DNA from: Symbiodinium natans
Taxonomy: Eukaryota > Sar > Dinophyceae > Suessiales > Symbiodiniaceae
Length of the DNA: 64,000 nt
Direction of reading: 5' to 3'
NCBI GenBank assembly: GCA_905221605.1
Contig: CAJNDS010002505.1
Location: 186,001-250,000 of the forward strand
Program-made: the position numbers and the translations under genes
In this document: positions 1 through 13,837 of the stretch, in pieces
Layout of the letters: each line of letters begins with the position of its first letter
Position numbering within the stretch: position 1 is the first letter of the stretch
Notes under the pieces: model-generated
Database searches by the model: none
What the model was told of the DNA's origin: nothing
The model's input: the letters and a program-made list of their open reading frames with translations, nothing else

Positions 1-959
1 CAAGAAACCATGAACCCGAAGCTTGAACCCTAAACCTGCGCCTGACACACTCCCCAAAAATCCTTTAAGTTTCGCTCCCTTTTTGCGGTCCATCTTATCC
101 GATGGCCGCTTTTTCTAAGACATGGCAGGCGCGGCCGCCAGCGCCAGCAGTGGAGCTCGGCGACCAGGCCTGTTGAGCGCTCCAAGGGTGGAACGGGTCC
201 TTTTGGTTTCGGGGGTCCCACCAGTTTCCCTCAACCCCTCAAACACCCTCATACTCTCTCATATACCCTCCAACACCTTCAAGAGCCGTTGACGACCCTC
301 AAATACCCTCAACCAAGCTTGGCGTCCGAATGCGTCTTTTTCTTTGGTGGGTGGGGGGGGGGGGGGCACTGGGCCCCAAGAAGGAACATGATAACCTCAA
401 AGGCGCGCCTCATGGGGTCTGGCTTTGGCAGCAAGTCGCTGCAACCAAGAACCAGAAAGAGCTGCAGGCCAGATGTTCTCAAAGCTATAAACATCTGCTT
501 GTTGATCCGCAGGGTCTCTTTTCATGCGGGCAACTCTGAAGAAGACTCCATCGCAACTGCATTTTGGGGTCTGCTTCACCGTTATAGGGTTGGGGCAGGC
601 TCTCCCTGATGGAAGTGAGTGCTGGGCTGAAATCCCTCTAGGGGTGTTCACGGTTCCTGGATCCTGAGAGCATGTCCTTTGCTCAGCCACAGTCTCACTT
701 CTGCAGGGAAGATGCCGGCACAAGAGCTGAGCTTATTCGCATAAAGAATAGATGCAGCGAGACATGAAAAACTTTCGGCTCTCTCACCATGAGCCAGGAG
801 CCAGGAGTCAGCCAGCCTTCAACAGGACCGGCATTCGAAAGCCCAATGCGGGAGCACAAGAGGGGGGCTATAAACGACAATGGCACGTCTATAGAGGCAG
901 TCATGGCACGACGTAGGGAATACACTGACCCAACGATCCGCTAAGTGCCCCAGGCCTGG
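1..959. other. No gene seen; degenerate repeats
   Basis: I see no supportable gene. There are degenerate telomere-like phrases near 25-40, a run of CCCTCAAA-type phrases at about 228-312, and a pure G run near 349-366. Confidence 0.3.
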
Positions 960-1430
960 TCACAGCTTGGGCTTCTGCACCCCCAGCGCGATCTCCAACA
1001 TGTCGCCCACCGACTTGGACCTTATTGGTATTGCACATACGTTTTTTGCGCTTTGCTGGGCTACACTTACTTTTCTTCTGGTTCCAACTGGTAAGGGATA
1101 TAAATGCCTTATGCCTATAGTCACTAATAGTATTGCTGTTTGTTGCATTGTATTGTTTTTGGATAAATCAAATGGTGTTTGGGACGAGAAACTGACGAGA
1201 ACGTGCTCGTGGGACGTGACCAGTTTCGGTCTCATCAAGGCTATAAGTCATAGTCGTAGCTATAATCCAGATACTGGCCTTGCGAAGGTTCCTCAAACAA
1301 AGACTGGAGTACAGCTGGAGCACCCCAATTACAATCAGTGAACCTTCAAGTAAGGGCACGGCTTGGGCTGCATGTCCAGTTTCGCCTGCTTGGGATCGCC
1401 ACCTTGAGGAGCTTGAGGAGCTTGCTCAAA
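960..1430 (-). CDS. Candidate terminal exons, unknown product
   Basis: Two minus-strand blocks read like coding sequence. The upstream block (about 1348-1430) encodes GGDPKQAKLDMQPKPCPYLK and ends at a plausible AAG|GTTCAC donor. The downstream block (960-1017) encodes SVGDMLEIALGVQKPKL followed by TGA, after a CCAAG acceptor-like site. Reading both as exons of one gene is inference. No family is recognised. Confidence 0.3.
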
Positions 1431-1651
1431 ATTGGAAGCTTTGTTCTTCTTGGAGTCGCTTGAAGTTGCTCCAACAATCTCCAACATGTTCAGCACACAG
1501 CACGCAGTTCTCCCATGTCGATGGCACCGCCCCAGGCTTCGGACCCAGGACCCGAACAACCTCAGATTCGGACAGGACATGAAAGGACAAGAGCCCTCAT
1601 GAGCCCTCTCTGAGGCTTCGGGATGCGGTCGAGGCATGCGGCCTGCGTTGC

Positions 1652-1853
1652 TCAGCCCGCGGCATCGGCCACGTGGTCTTGCAGCTGAAACTTGTCGGCG
1701 TCGTAGCCCACGGTCACGAAAGAGGCCTACCGTTCACGCCATTTCACCGCCCCAAAGGCTCTGGGCCAGAGCGAGCCGGACAAGCAGCTCTTGCACCGGC
1801 CTTGACGAAACCATCCTTGCCGATGATGAAGGTCAGTCGGTTCGTGTTAGGAC
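1652..1853 (-). CDS. Candidate exons of a redoxin-like protein
   Basis: After a GAGCAG acceptor, the minus strand encodes GPNTNRLTFIIGKDGFVK. A possible GC-donor intron follows, then ASFVTVGYDADKFQLQDHVA and a TGA at 1652-1654. The phrase RLTFIIGKDGFVK resembles the 'R-T-F-I-I-D-K-D-G' strand of AhpC/TSA-type peroxiredoxins, which suggests the C-terminal part of a thioredoxin-fold protein. The catalytic cysteine region was not found upstream, so the identification is tentative. Confidence 0.3.
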
Positions 1854-2597
1854 CTGCTCACGGTGGCATAGCAGAATGCGGTGGCGGCGCATCAGTTTGG
1901 TTTGTCGTCGTCTCTCGGCTCCGCCGATACTATTGACACCTTCTGGCATACCGGTACCGTAGGAGGGCAGGCCTTCTATCCGCGGAGCCGTTCGGTCTGA
2001 GTTACCGTATGCCCATCTATATTTTGGACCTCCTTCATGCTGTCCTGTTCAAGTTCCAGATGACTAACCATCCTCAGCCATGCATGTCCTAAGAAGAACT
2101 CCGACCTACATTATTCCGGCGTGGGATATGGGGCCAAAAGTGTCTAAAGTGTGGGCATTATCTCGCTTGCCGAGAGGCAACAGCTACAAGGGCCACTTCC
2201 CGGCGCACAAGCCTTGCTCCTCGAGCTCGATGTAGGCCCCGTATGCTTTTGCGACCTACAAAGCAGAGAACTAAGCATGATTTCGCTTCATTATTCCTAT
2301 TCGGGATTCGCGAACTATGCAGACTTCATGTTCAAGCATGCTCAAACACGTTCAAGCCTTCCGTCTTGCCTGCGACACGCAAGAAAGGTCACTGGAGAAT
2401 ACGACCCTGCACCCATCCTACACATCCTACGACCCGGACATCACACCAATGTTTGGACATTTTGGACATTTTGGACTTCGAGGCCATCACGAAACTCCCA
2501 GTGGCCTCCCCGGCATAATCACAGAGCAAAGGGTAATTCAAGCCCATGCGCTTGGACTGCCTTGGCTCGAGTCTGTGTGCCCTGCACTCATGGATCT

Positions 2598-2935
2598 CGA
2601 AATCGCTGCAACTCGGCTTCTGCTGCTTCTGCTCTCATTAGATCTGCTTGCTCAGTGGCGTCTCGAGCGCCTTTAGCGGCTCGCGCTGTACCTGGCAAAA
2701 AGAGTGCGGGCATCTGTGCTAGCAGAGCTTCTTCGCTCGCAGCTACAGCAGCAACAGATGGAGAACTGGCAGACGTCGGCGGAAGCTTGTTTACGAGGAA
2801 TCTTAAGCTTGGGAATCCGATAGAAGGTACCTCAACCTCAACAAGCAAGCAGCCGGACCCCGACGATGGTGGCCCCTCGTTCCGCCAACACCTCAGCTTG
2901 ACCAGCCGGGACTTTCCAGTGCTTCCCGGGCTTTG
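2598..2935 (-). CDS. Candidate exons, unknown product
   Basis: The upstream block (about 2850-2935) encodes HWKVPAGQAEVLAERGATIV and continues for a few residues after an acceptor-like GGGAAG. The downstream block (about 2598-2790) is Ala- and Glu-rich, includes EEALLAQMPALFLPG and AEAAEAELQRFRDP, and follows an AACAAG site. Composition and codon use look coding. No family is recognised and the join is inferred. Confidence 0.3.
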
Positions 2936-3359
2936 GGATGGCTTCGGGCCTAAAGGACTTTGGGAGTGTGTTAGGGCCTCCGCGTATGTTCCGAAAGCCC
3001 AATAAGCAATGGCAGTCAGGCTGGGCCAGCCGCTTTCTGCGCCCGATCGAAGTACTGGCGCATGTGGAGGGAAGTGGAGGAATAGGGGGCATCGTTGGCG
3101 TCTGCGGAGACGGGCCCTAATTGAGGACAGCTTCCATGTCCAAGCTAAGTGACACAAGCAACTGCACGGGAACGCGGAAGCTTGCCTTGACCTCATCCAG
3201 GCCTCCACCTGGCCATTCCAAGTTGCAATGTGGCCTTTTCATTGGGTTCTTGCGGGCTGCAACCGAATGGAAACTGAATCCGCCGACCCCAGCCGGGGGC
3301 GGCGTCAGTGAAGACCCACTGCTTGTTAGACCTTCCACCTCATCTATGACAGGCTTGCC

Positions 3360-5065
3360 GCTCCCACCCCCACCCCCCACCCCCTGGTCCCATGGGCCTT
3401 CTACCATAGGCCCTAAGCTGAGTTTTAAGGGCTCCGTGCATGCCCACTTGCTCCACTTCCCCCCCCATGATGGCCCCAGCGCCCCAGGGCCCTACCCCCA
3501 TGGTCCCATGGCACTAGCATAGGCCCTGTGCTGAGTTTTAAGGGCGCCGCTTCCTCCACTCCCCGCGACCCCTCCCCATGGCCCTCGGCCCTCTGGCCCC
3601 ATGGCTTCATGGCCCCAGCGGACCCTAGGCCCTAAGCTGAGTTTTAAGGGCTCCAGTGCATGCCTGTGACCCCCACTCCCCCCGCCCGGCCCTTGGCCCC
3701 ATGGCTTCATCTCCCAGTGGCCCTAGGCCCTAAGCTGAGTTTTAAGGGCTCCAGTGCATGCCCGCGACCCCCACTCCCCCCACCCTCTCCGCCTACTCCG
3801 CCATGGCTCTCTGGCCCCATGGCTTCATGGCCCCAGCAGCCCTAAGCTGAGTTTTAAGCGCATGCGCTTCCTCCACTCCGCCGGCCCGCTCCCCATGGCC
3901 CTCTGGCCCCATGGCTAAGGCTCACCCCCATAGTCCCATGGCCCAGCCTTCTGCCATAGGCCCTAAGTTGCTCCTGGAGCGCCCCAGAGCCCTACTGGCC
4001 CATGCCCCCACCCTCTCCGCCCACTCCGACTGCTCCCCATGGTCCTCTGGCCCCATGGCTTCATGGCCCCAGCGCCCCTGGGCCCTAAGCTGAGTTTTAA
4101 GGCCCGGACCGCTCCCCATGACCCTCTGGCCCCATGGCTAGGGCTCACCTGCATTGAGTTTTAAGGGACACAACCCCCACTCCCCCACCCTTTCCGCCCG
4201 CTCCGGCATGGCCCTCTACCCCATGGCTTCATGGCCCCAGCGGCCCTCGGCCCTAAGCTGAGTTTTAAGGGCTCCAGTGCATGCCCACGACCCCCACTCC
4301 TCCCGCCCTCTCCGCCCACTCCGCCATGGTTTTCTGGCCCCATGGCTTCATGGCCCCAGCGGCCCTGGGCCCTAAGCTGAGTTTTAAGCACATGCCCGCT
4401 TCCTCCACTCCGCCGGACCGCTCCCATGGCCCTCTGACCCCATGACTAGGCCTCACCCCCATAGTCCCATGCCCAGCCTTCTGCCATAGGGCCTATTGCG
4501 CCCCAGGGCCCTACCCCCATGGTCCGCATGGCCCCAGCCTTCTAGCATAGGCCCTGAGCTGAGTTTTAAGGGCTCCAGTGCATGCCCACTTCCTCCACTC
4601 CCTCCACCCTCTCCGCCCACTCCGACCGCTCTGCATGGCCTTCTGGCCCCATGGCTTCCTCCACTCCCCCCGCCCTCTCCGATGGCCCTCTGCCCATGGC
4701 TTCATGGCCCCAGCGGCCCTAGGCCCTAAGCTGAGTTTTAAGGGCTCCAGTGCATGCCCGCGACCCCCACTCCCCCCGCCCTCTCCGCCCACTCCGCCAT
4801 GGCCCTCTGGCCCCATGGCTTCATGGCCCCAGCGGCCCTAGGCCCTAAGCTGAGTTTTAAGGGCTCCAGTGCATGCCCACGACCCCCACTCCCCCCGCCC
4901 TTTCCGCCCACTCCGCCATGGCCCTCTGGCCTCATGGCTTCATGGCCCCAGCGGCCCTAGGCCCTAAGCTGAGTTTTAAGCGCATGCCCGCTTCCTCCAC
5001 TCCGCCGGACCGCTCCCCATGGCCCTCTGGCCCCATGGCTAGGGCTCACCCCCAGAGTCCCATCA
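3360..5065. repeat. Tandem array of ~100-125 bp GC-rich units
   Basis: About 13 occurrences of CTGAGTTTTAAG recur at ~95-125 bp spacing. Each is followed by GGGCTCCAGTGCATGCC, a C-rich stretch, and phrases such as CCATGGCCCTCTGGCCCC and ATGGCTTCATGGCCCCAGC. Units vary by deletion. Many overlapping ORFs on both strands are by-products of the repeat. The same unit reappears in pieces at 37.3-38.0 kb. Confidence 0.85.
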
Positions 5066-6470
<1,405 letters not shown>

Positions 6471-6887
6471 ATCTCGGAAATAAGTTGCCAAAAATGGCAC
6501 AAATAGGTGACCAATAGGAAAGACAAGAAATGAAGACGAGGCGGAAGCATATTTTTCCTCCTACAAATTTGTAAAACTTGCGAAACAATTACCTAAACAA
6601 TCAGACTGTCGGACACCCTGCGAAGCGAGAATGCTGGGCTCGTTTTCCTGGGCTTGTTTTTTTGTTCTATATTTTTCCCTCTTTGTCCTTGGAAAAATAC
6701 CATCAAGAAAAATACACGAAAACCTCAGCTACGGACAGCATGGCTCGTTTTCCTGGGTTTGCCTAAGTTTTTCCTACTTTTGCCCTACTTTTTCTCAGAA
6801 AACTAACAAAAAAATGTTAACTTTGGCGATGCCTTGTTCCAGTTTCTTTAGCAACCCCCCAAACCCTTAAACCGCGGCACCCGATTG

Positions 6888-7155
6888 AGCCCTAAACCCT
6901 ATAGCGACCAGACGGTCGACGTCAAAACCACAAGCGACCAAACGGTCGACGTGACCCCTAAACCCTGAACCCTAAACCCTGAGCCCTGAACCCTAAACCC
7001 TCAACCCTAAGCGACCAGACAGTCGACTTTAAAACCCGACACGACCAGACGGTCGGCTCAACCCTATACCCTGAGCCCTAAACCCTAAACCCTACACGAC
7101 CAGACGGTCGACTCAACCCTATGCCCTGAGCCCTAAACCCTAAACCCTTAACCCC
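6888..7155. repeat. Interstitial telomere-like repeats with palindromic spacer
   Basis: Degenerate CCCTAAA/CCCTGAA/CCCTGAG heptamers, the C-strand of TTTAGGG telomeres, are interrupted five times by CGACCAGACGGTCGAC or a close variant (starts near 6905, 6935, 7012, 7042 and 7097). The spacer contains the inverted pair CGACC/GGTCG around a 4-nt loop. Confidence 0.8.
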
Positions 7156-7165
7156 GTGCCGTTTT

Positions 7166-7776
7166 GGGGTCGGCGGCACTGGCGGTAGCCATTAAATCGG
7201 GCAGCGCGAGGTCCCCAAAGGCCCGAGCAAATGCGGACCTTTTAGCCCGGGTCGTCCCGGGAATAGCCTTGCTGGCCTCTGGCCTTCTGCGAAGCAGAAT
7301 TAGGCCGGACGCCAGTGCCGCCGACCCCCGCGTGCCGCCGGTGAACGGTTTTTTTTCGTGGTTTTTTGCGTCGCCACGGAAGCCCCCAGAGGGCGCGCAT
7401 CATGAGCATCAGCGGGTCCAGCCCGGGACCCCCAGGCGCGCATCAGGAGCATCAGCGGCTCCCGGGGCGGGACCGCGGGGGGGCATCAGGAGCATGATGC
7501 CCCCCAAAGGGCGGGCATAAGCGACGTGTCTAAGCCCGGGGCTAGGGAAAAGGGAGTTTAGGGGCCTTATAAAGTGCTTAGAAACGTTAAGGGAGTTTCG
7601 GAGCCTCAAACGCTTAGAGATTTGAAGGGAGTTTAGGGGCCTGAAAATGCTTGGAAACTTTGAGGGGGTTGAGGAGCCTCAAACGCTTAGAGATTAGGGG
7701 CCTCAAAATGCTTAGAAACTGCTCGCCCCGCGCTTCTGCCTGCGCTGCCCGCCCATGGGCGCAGCCCCTTAAAATA
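7166..7776. repeat. Dispersed ~0.6 kb repeat, copy 1
   Basis: This is nearly identical to 38254-38852, apart from a few substitutions and small indels. It ends in the phrase GGGCGCAGCCCCTTAAAATA in both copies. Flanks differ: telomere-like DNA here, a long C-tract at copy 2. Internally it has short repeated phrases (GGGAGTTTAGGGGCCT, AACGCTTAGAGATT). The ORFs inside do not resemble known proteins. Confidence 0.85.
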
Positions 7777-8384
7777 TCAGTACCCCAAAGCTGCTTGACA
7801 CGGCGGACACTCGCTACGCTCCCTTTGTCTCTCGGCATGCGCGACTGCTCACGGGTAGCTTCGGTGATGATCTGCCATGAGTCACGCATGCCTAGCCGGC
7901 TGATAGCGTCAACCCGTTTTGGCGAGGATGGGGCATACTTTCCAGTACATCATGGTATTAAGACCTTTCTAAATCTGGGGAATCGGAACGTCCCCGAATG
8001 AGCAACATCAGTGCAGCAATATTATCAATGAACAAAAATCGCCCTTCCTATCGCGAAGGCTCTGTGGTCGACTCCACGACTCGAAGAGCAACGTGGACAA
8101 CTCAAGTCGCGCGATTCGAACATGGGCTGTCACACCTCGTACCACCAGGGTTCGATGTTGGCGACAAAGCCTTCCCGGCATTGCCCTGGGATTAAACCAC
8201 ACAATGGTACAACCCCCGATACCTCCGGTGTCTGATGCCTCAAGAAAGCGGAGCCAGGTTGGACAGCCTACGCTGATACGCCCTTACGCCTTGAGCGGAG
8301 AATCACTTGAAAGAGAAGCTCGGCAAAATGGCTGGTGCGAGGTGGTTGACGGACTCAGGCTGGCGATCCTTGATCCCCGATCCC
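7777..8384. other. No gene seen
   Basis: Unique sequence between the dispersed repeat and the RT relic. I see no supportable exon, RNA gene or repeat. Confidence 0.25.
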
Positions 8385-8470
8385 TGGGAAGATGCTCAAT
8401 CGGTGAGGGAGGCGTCGTCGAAGTACATGGAGACCAAAGCGAAAACGACACGCCCCAACGCCTCAGCAAG
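8385..8470 (-). pseudogene. Reverse transcriptase relic (YFDD motif)
   Basis: After a CAG acceptor-like triplet, the minus strand reads LAEALGRVVFALVSMYFDDA, then SLTD, a TGA, and WASSQGSG-like residues once the frame is followed. The hydrophobic strand followed by YFDD is the catalytic motif C of reverse transcriptases. Stops and frame changes within about 100 bp on either side show a decayed fragment. It is not obviously part of the elements at 51-64 kb. Confidence 0.4.
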
Positions 8471-10720
8471 CCTGGGGTATCCGCTACCACGAAGGGGATC
8501 ACTTCCCCAGGGTAAGGACAGGGGATCACTTGATCACTTCTGCAAAGTCGCAGTGGGATCCCTTCCCACAAGGCAAATCAAATGGCCAGCTTGGGTCAAG
8601 GCCACTTAAGCCACAATGGCACACCCAGCTGTGTAATGAAGCATTTGCACCCAATGCCCGCCAAACATGACAACGCCTAAGCCCGTTTAAGCCACTGAAC
8701 GCCTAACCAGCAAACCCCTAAACCCTTCAAATCCGTTAACCTCAAACTTTTTTGCTAACCCCGAAACCTGCTCACCCCGAGGCAGGCTCGGCCTCGAAAG
8801 CGGCTGGATGGGCGGAAGAACATTACCAGGTACCTCGGAACGCGCCAAAGCCTGAAGTTCTCGTTTAGGGCTTCATGCTTCCATGTTGCGATGCCTTCAG
8901 TGACATTCGCAGATGCTTGCAAAGGTCTTCAAGCGGTGAAGGACATTAGGGGTAGCGAGTTAGACGGTTCTGCGAACGTGCGCCTCAATGCTTGAAGCAG
9001 CCAGCTCGGACCCGCAAGAAACACATGGCTTGGATGAACAGAAGTCACAGGAGAAGTTACGCTACGACTTGGGTGTGTGTGGGAACGGCGCAGCTATGCG
9101 TAGCTATGCGCGGCTGTAAGGCTCGAGGACCCTCTACCCTTCTCACGAAGCCACTTCTGGGAGCTGGGCTCGTTGCCCTCAAGGAGCTCTTTGAGGGACA
9201 GCTGGCCGGAGGCTTCAGTGGGTTCGGGATTTCGGTTTGACAGGTCAGGAACTTGCCTAGGCCCATCGAAGGCACCAAGGTCACCCAAGTCAGCAAAGTC
9301 AGCAAGCACCCGTCAGCGAGGCCAGGCCGCCAGTACTGGCAGGCAGCTTGAAGTCTGGGGCGAGATCCCCGGGCTGCACCTGAGAAAGCCCCTTTGTTGG
9401 GCAACAGAACTGCGGCCGGGGAACGAGGCGTGGACTATGAGATGTGGTTTGAGTGTGTGATGTGAGCCCCCTTCATTGAACAGACCGCGCACCAGAGCGT
9501 CAACTCAGTGGGCACAAGGCTCTTCACTCGATGCACCTGTGACTCTCCTTCATGTCGCGCTCCGCCCTAAGGGAGCGCCCCTTTGTCTGTGGCTTCTCAA
9601 GTGACTCCCGAGCATTGGCTGGGAAACCGGCCGTGCCCCGGGCACGGAACTCCATGACCAGACCAGGAGCAGCCTGTCTTATCTGTCTTTCAAACCAACA
9701 ATCTACACCCACGGTGCTGTTCACGTGTTCATATAGATATATAGATATATATGTATGTATTCTTATATTCTTTTCTAAATTAAACTGCATCAAATTACAT
9801 CTAATGTTAACTTCAATTGGAGCATGTTTACACCAAATTAAAATCCCTCAACCTTCAAACCGGAAAACCCGAATAGCCTAAACCCCTGGCGCCGGATCGA
9901 AAACTTGGGACGTTATGGACCTTTCCCAGGCTTGCCTAAAGCTACCGACAGGCCGCCGAACGGCCACCGAACGGCCCGACCGGCCTCGGCTCCTTTGATT
10001 TCTTTCCTGGAAAGCTCCAGGGTTCTTAAAGCTTTTGGGGACTAGGCTGACTGTCGGCCCTCTTAGCAAGGTTTGGGGGCTTCTAGGGCTTGGAAGAGTT
10101 TAGGGCTTTCGAAGGTTCTTGAGTTTCGTCTCAACCCTGCGGCTAAACCTCTGTGCTAGATAGCTACCTTAACGTGGAGGTCGTTCACTCTATTGACGCC
10201 GCTGAAGTCGTTGAAGCCGTCCGAAGCCGCTCTTTTCTTTGACCCCGTTGACGTCGCCAACGCATCCGAGCCTTCATGGCTTCGCATCTGCGGCCAAATC
10301 TTCGCATGTTCGCGGCTGCGGGCAAAATCCACGTTGTCAAGTCTTCGCGTATTCGCGTGGATGCTCGCAGGGGCTCCGAGGGCGCCGAGGACACTCCACC
10401 GATTCGGAGCAATCTGGAACAAATCCGACTGAGTTGTGGACTATTGGTAGGTAGGGTACCTACGAAGTCTGCACGCGCGCAAGAAGGTTTCTTGCATTCG
10501 TGTCCATACTTCTGCATGTGACCTCCTCGCACTTCCGCTTCCCCAAAGTGTGGCAAGCTTTGTGCTCTGGCAAAAGCGACACTCTTAAGCCACACGGAAC
10601 CGAATTTGCTTGGGATACGACAGGTTTTTCAGCTCAGTCAATCTTTTCCACAACCAACCTGGTGGAAACTAGTCTCCGAACCGCAATTCCAAACACACGG
10701 TGAAGTTCCAAATTGCACCA
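8471..10720. other. No supportable gene
   Basis: A small AT-rich stretch of ATAGATATATA-type repeats lies near 9730-9770. Many short ORFs on both strands lack recognisable motifs or splice signals. I see nothing else to annotate. Confidence 0.25.
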
Positions 10721-11071
10721 CCGAAGACCCCAAACAGTCCAGAAGGGAGACCAAAGGAGACAAAGGGACACAAAGAGCACTGGAATTTGGCAAAGGCAGG
10801 GAGACAAAGGGCAGGCCACCCACATGAAGGGAGACAAAGGGAGACAAGGAGCCCAAGAACCCGGCAATGTTCACCAGAATGTCGGCAATCCCTTAAATGA
10901 GTTTGGAGACAAGCAGAGACAGGCAGCTCACGGACTTGGCCAAGGTCACCCACATGAAGGGAGACAAAGGGAGACAAGCGGAGACAAGCAGCCCAGGGAC
11001 CCGGCCGGAGCATCCGGCTAGGTCGGAATTCTTCGAAAGAAACAGGAGCCCCTACAGTACACTGTTTGGGG
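10721..11071 (+). mobile_element. TIR-bounded minisatellite element, short copy
   Basis: The left end carries CCCCAAACAGTC at 10728-10739. The right end carries CACTGTTTGGGG at 11060-11071, an 11/12 match to its reverse complement. Interior phrases such as CACATGAAGGGAGACAAAGG, AACCCGGCAA and AGAATGTCGGCAATCC are shared with the long copy at 18750-21252. The GGGAGACAAA unit occurs only a few times here. No transposase is encoded, so this looks like a non-autonomous element. Target duplications were not resolved by eye. Confidence 0.6.
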
Positions 11072-11689
11072 AAACACCTCACGTCTGCTAGTGGATCATT
11101 CTGAAGTAAGTCCCTCGTTGCTGTTCTCTTCTCCATCGACAAGAAGAAACACAAACGCACAAACATTGCTGGCTTAAGGTTGTATGCGTGGTGTATGAGT
11201 AGTGTATGATTGTTGTATGTTTCGGGTTGAGGGCACAAAACGAAGCCTGAAATTGGCAAGTCTGAGCCAAAGCACCCAGCGGAGAGCTGCTTCAATATGC
11301 CGTCTATGTCGGGAAACCTTCGAAGCTCGCCTTCCTTCAGGGGGGGCTCTCTCGCGTTATTGCTCAGAAGTCTCTGATCGGGTCTCTTTGGGTGGTTTTG
11401 GCATTGGTGCAGAAGGGTGTTGAACAGTTTGAGACTTCACGGCTTGGGGGGCTCAAGGAATGCGATGATTTGAAGGAGGCGCTTGGGGCGGCAGGCAAGT
11501 GACAGAATTCAGGGTTTGGGGGGTTGGAGTTGCATGCCAGGGGGTGTGGGTTGAGCTTCAGGACTTTCAACATGGTGGAGAGTTTGGCTCTTGAAGGGGC
11601 AGAAGCTGCGATCCTGGCTTGGGCTAGCAGGATAGTGGGGCTTGGGAGAGTTGGCCCTCGTGTTCTCCTACGCGTGTCAGCCATGGGTA
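11072..11689. other. No gene seen
   Basis: No convincing exon or repeat. ORFs on either strand lack recognised motifs. Confidence 0.25.
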
Positions 11690-11900
11690 CAGCAAAGGAG
11701 CATGTCATCTGGCACGTAGAATTGCTGCAGAGCGGCCGAAAAGATGACGTTCACGTCTTCTTTTTGCGCAGCGGTCTGGCCACGGAAGTGCGGTCGGATC
11801 ACAACACACTTCACACTATCACTCATACGCATCGCTGCGCAAAGCGGGCTGAGATGCCCACGATCTCGTCGCCCACGCGCAGTCCCTGTCCCTGAGATCT
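11690..11900 (-). CDS. Candidate exons with PDZ-like loop
   Basis: The minus strand encodes SQGQGLRVGDEIVGISARFA followed by a plausible ATGC|GTATGAG donor near 11830. GLRVGDEIVGI matches the 'G-L-x-x-G-D-x-I-L-x-V' stretch of PDZ domains. A second block (about 11690-11770) reads AAQKEDVNVIFSAALQQFYV. Joining them as one protein is inference, and the rest of the PDZ domain was not located. Confidence 0.3.
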
Positions 11901-12563
11901 GCTTCAGAAGCTTCATAACACAGCAGCAGTAACAACAACAACTAAACAACAGTCGGCCGCAATGAAAACCCACGCACTGCAAGACAACAGAGTCAGAAAA
12001 GCATAGACAAGCTTGGCTAGCATGTATGGAAGGTGCACAGTGCATCGGAGAGAAACTGGTCTCGGATTTTGCTTAACTGTTCTGGTAAACAGCATACATA
12101 ATGGTGCGAAGTGCTTAACAGGAATTTCAAGCTGTGAGTTTGTTCGCGGCCCGAGTCATGAGTTGAGGATTTGCAGTTTTCTTGCGGTGTTGGGTTGAGT
12201 TGAGGGTTAGGGTTAGGGTCTTGGGCTTGCAGTGTCGGTTGCGGGGTAGACTAGGCTTGAGGGTTTTGGGCTGGCACTGTTGGGCGAGAGGTTTAGGTTC
12301 TTGGCTTGGGGTTCAGGAGTTTGTTTGGGCTTACTTACACTGCCTGAAGGCAGTAAAGCTTTTGGGTTTAGGCCCCAGGGTCTGCGGTCTGGCCACCCAC
12401 GTAGCGTGTACGCATCATGGTTCGGGCACGGATGCTGTGGCCACTCTCACTGCTCAAGATGCAGCAGGAGGCAGAATTGTCGGTATGCCCACACGACACA
12501 CTGCAAAGACCGAGGTAGTTGGAATGGAACCTTGCGTTGAGCACCATGCCGACTCAGCACGTC

Positions 12564-12625
12564 TCAGCACCACACATAGGCGATGCCCCCCTTCTTGACG
12601 TAGATCACCTTCGGATTGTTCCTCA
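12564..12625 (-). CDS. Candidate terminal exon, unknown product
   Basis: A minus-strand block encodes GRELRNNPKVIYVKKGGIAY followed by VWC and a TGA at 12564-12566. The upstream GTGAG before GGTCGG could be an acceptor. The phrase is protein-like but no family is recognised. It would be the 3' end of a gene transcribed leftwards. Confidence 0.25.
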
Positions 12626-13837
12626 GCTCCCGACCCTCACAAACACGTTAGCTAAACAACTCACAAATTCGCCTCGGCTCCCCCGCCCTCCCCAGCTGAA
12701 GACACAGGAAATGAAAGAACATTGACATGGAACTTCGTGCAATCAATCAATAATCCTTCTTAGTAGTAGAGCACCCATCCTATCAATAGATTCTCTTTCT
12801 CTTACCCCCTTTCTCAGTCTTCTGCTTCTTCTTCTTCCAAGTTGTCAAAAGAAATTGACTGTTGCCAGCCCCCGATTTTTCAATTCAGGGCGGAGAAATT
12901 GACATGCTGGGAAGGGTTCCTCGGCTTGGCCTACCGGGGTACGGAGTTTTTCGGACACCCAACCTCGTTGTAGGTGTTTTGGGGTGAAGCTCAGGAAGAG
13001 AACGATTGTATGCAGCCTAGGTCTCGCCATAAACGGCATTTGAACTGGCTTGAATACTCTACCTGGATCGCTTACTCGGCTGGAACTTCGGACTCATGCC
13101 TGTGGTTGAATTCATCTCTTCACCGCCCCCACCCCCCCCACCCCCCCCCCCACAGCCCCGCCGAAGGAGGGGCCACTGAGTTGACTGTGGCTTTTGTACT
13201 CTCTCAAAACAATGTCTGGAATTCTACATGCCTGTGGACCGACCCCACGGCCCACAACCCTGAAGCCTAAAATCCTCATCTATCCGGGCCGGGCAGAGGC
13301 GGGCGCAGCGTTTAGCAAAACAAAACCGAAGTACTTTCGAAATGTTGACACCTCCTACAGTCCTACAAGGTCCTGCATGGTCCTACGGCCCTCCTACACT
13401 GGTCCTACACACCCCAACTCCTGCTTTGGTGCTGCGCACTCGGACCCCGGCAGCAACTGGGTCCCCCCAAACATGTCCCCGCCGCCACCGAGCACGAAAT
13501 CGTCACCTCACCAGACCAAGGCCCTTGTGATTTTGAGAACTCACCATCTAAGGCTCTTGCTTTGGGGTGGGAGATAATTGATAATGGCAAGGGTTTGGAG
13601 GTGGTCGGGGAGCTCCCTTCCTCAGCCTTTGCTTCAGGAGGGCTCTGAACCCAGAGGGCGGCTGGGACCCGGACGTGGAATGGGACCACGAAACTTGACC
13701 TCAACACTGTTCTAGATGACAAGCCTTACAGGCGTATAGCACGTAATTATAGGGCAAAGAAGGCTTTAAACCTTTCTAGCGTGCCGGGCCAGCTATAAGT
13801 GCTCGACTGGCCCTTCAGGCTTAGCCTTTGTTTGATG
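12626..13837. other. No gene seen
   Basis: Pyrimidine-rich stretch near 12780-12840 and a short C-run near 13130-13152; otherwise nothing supportable. Confidence 0.25.
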
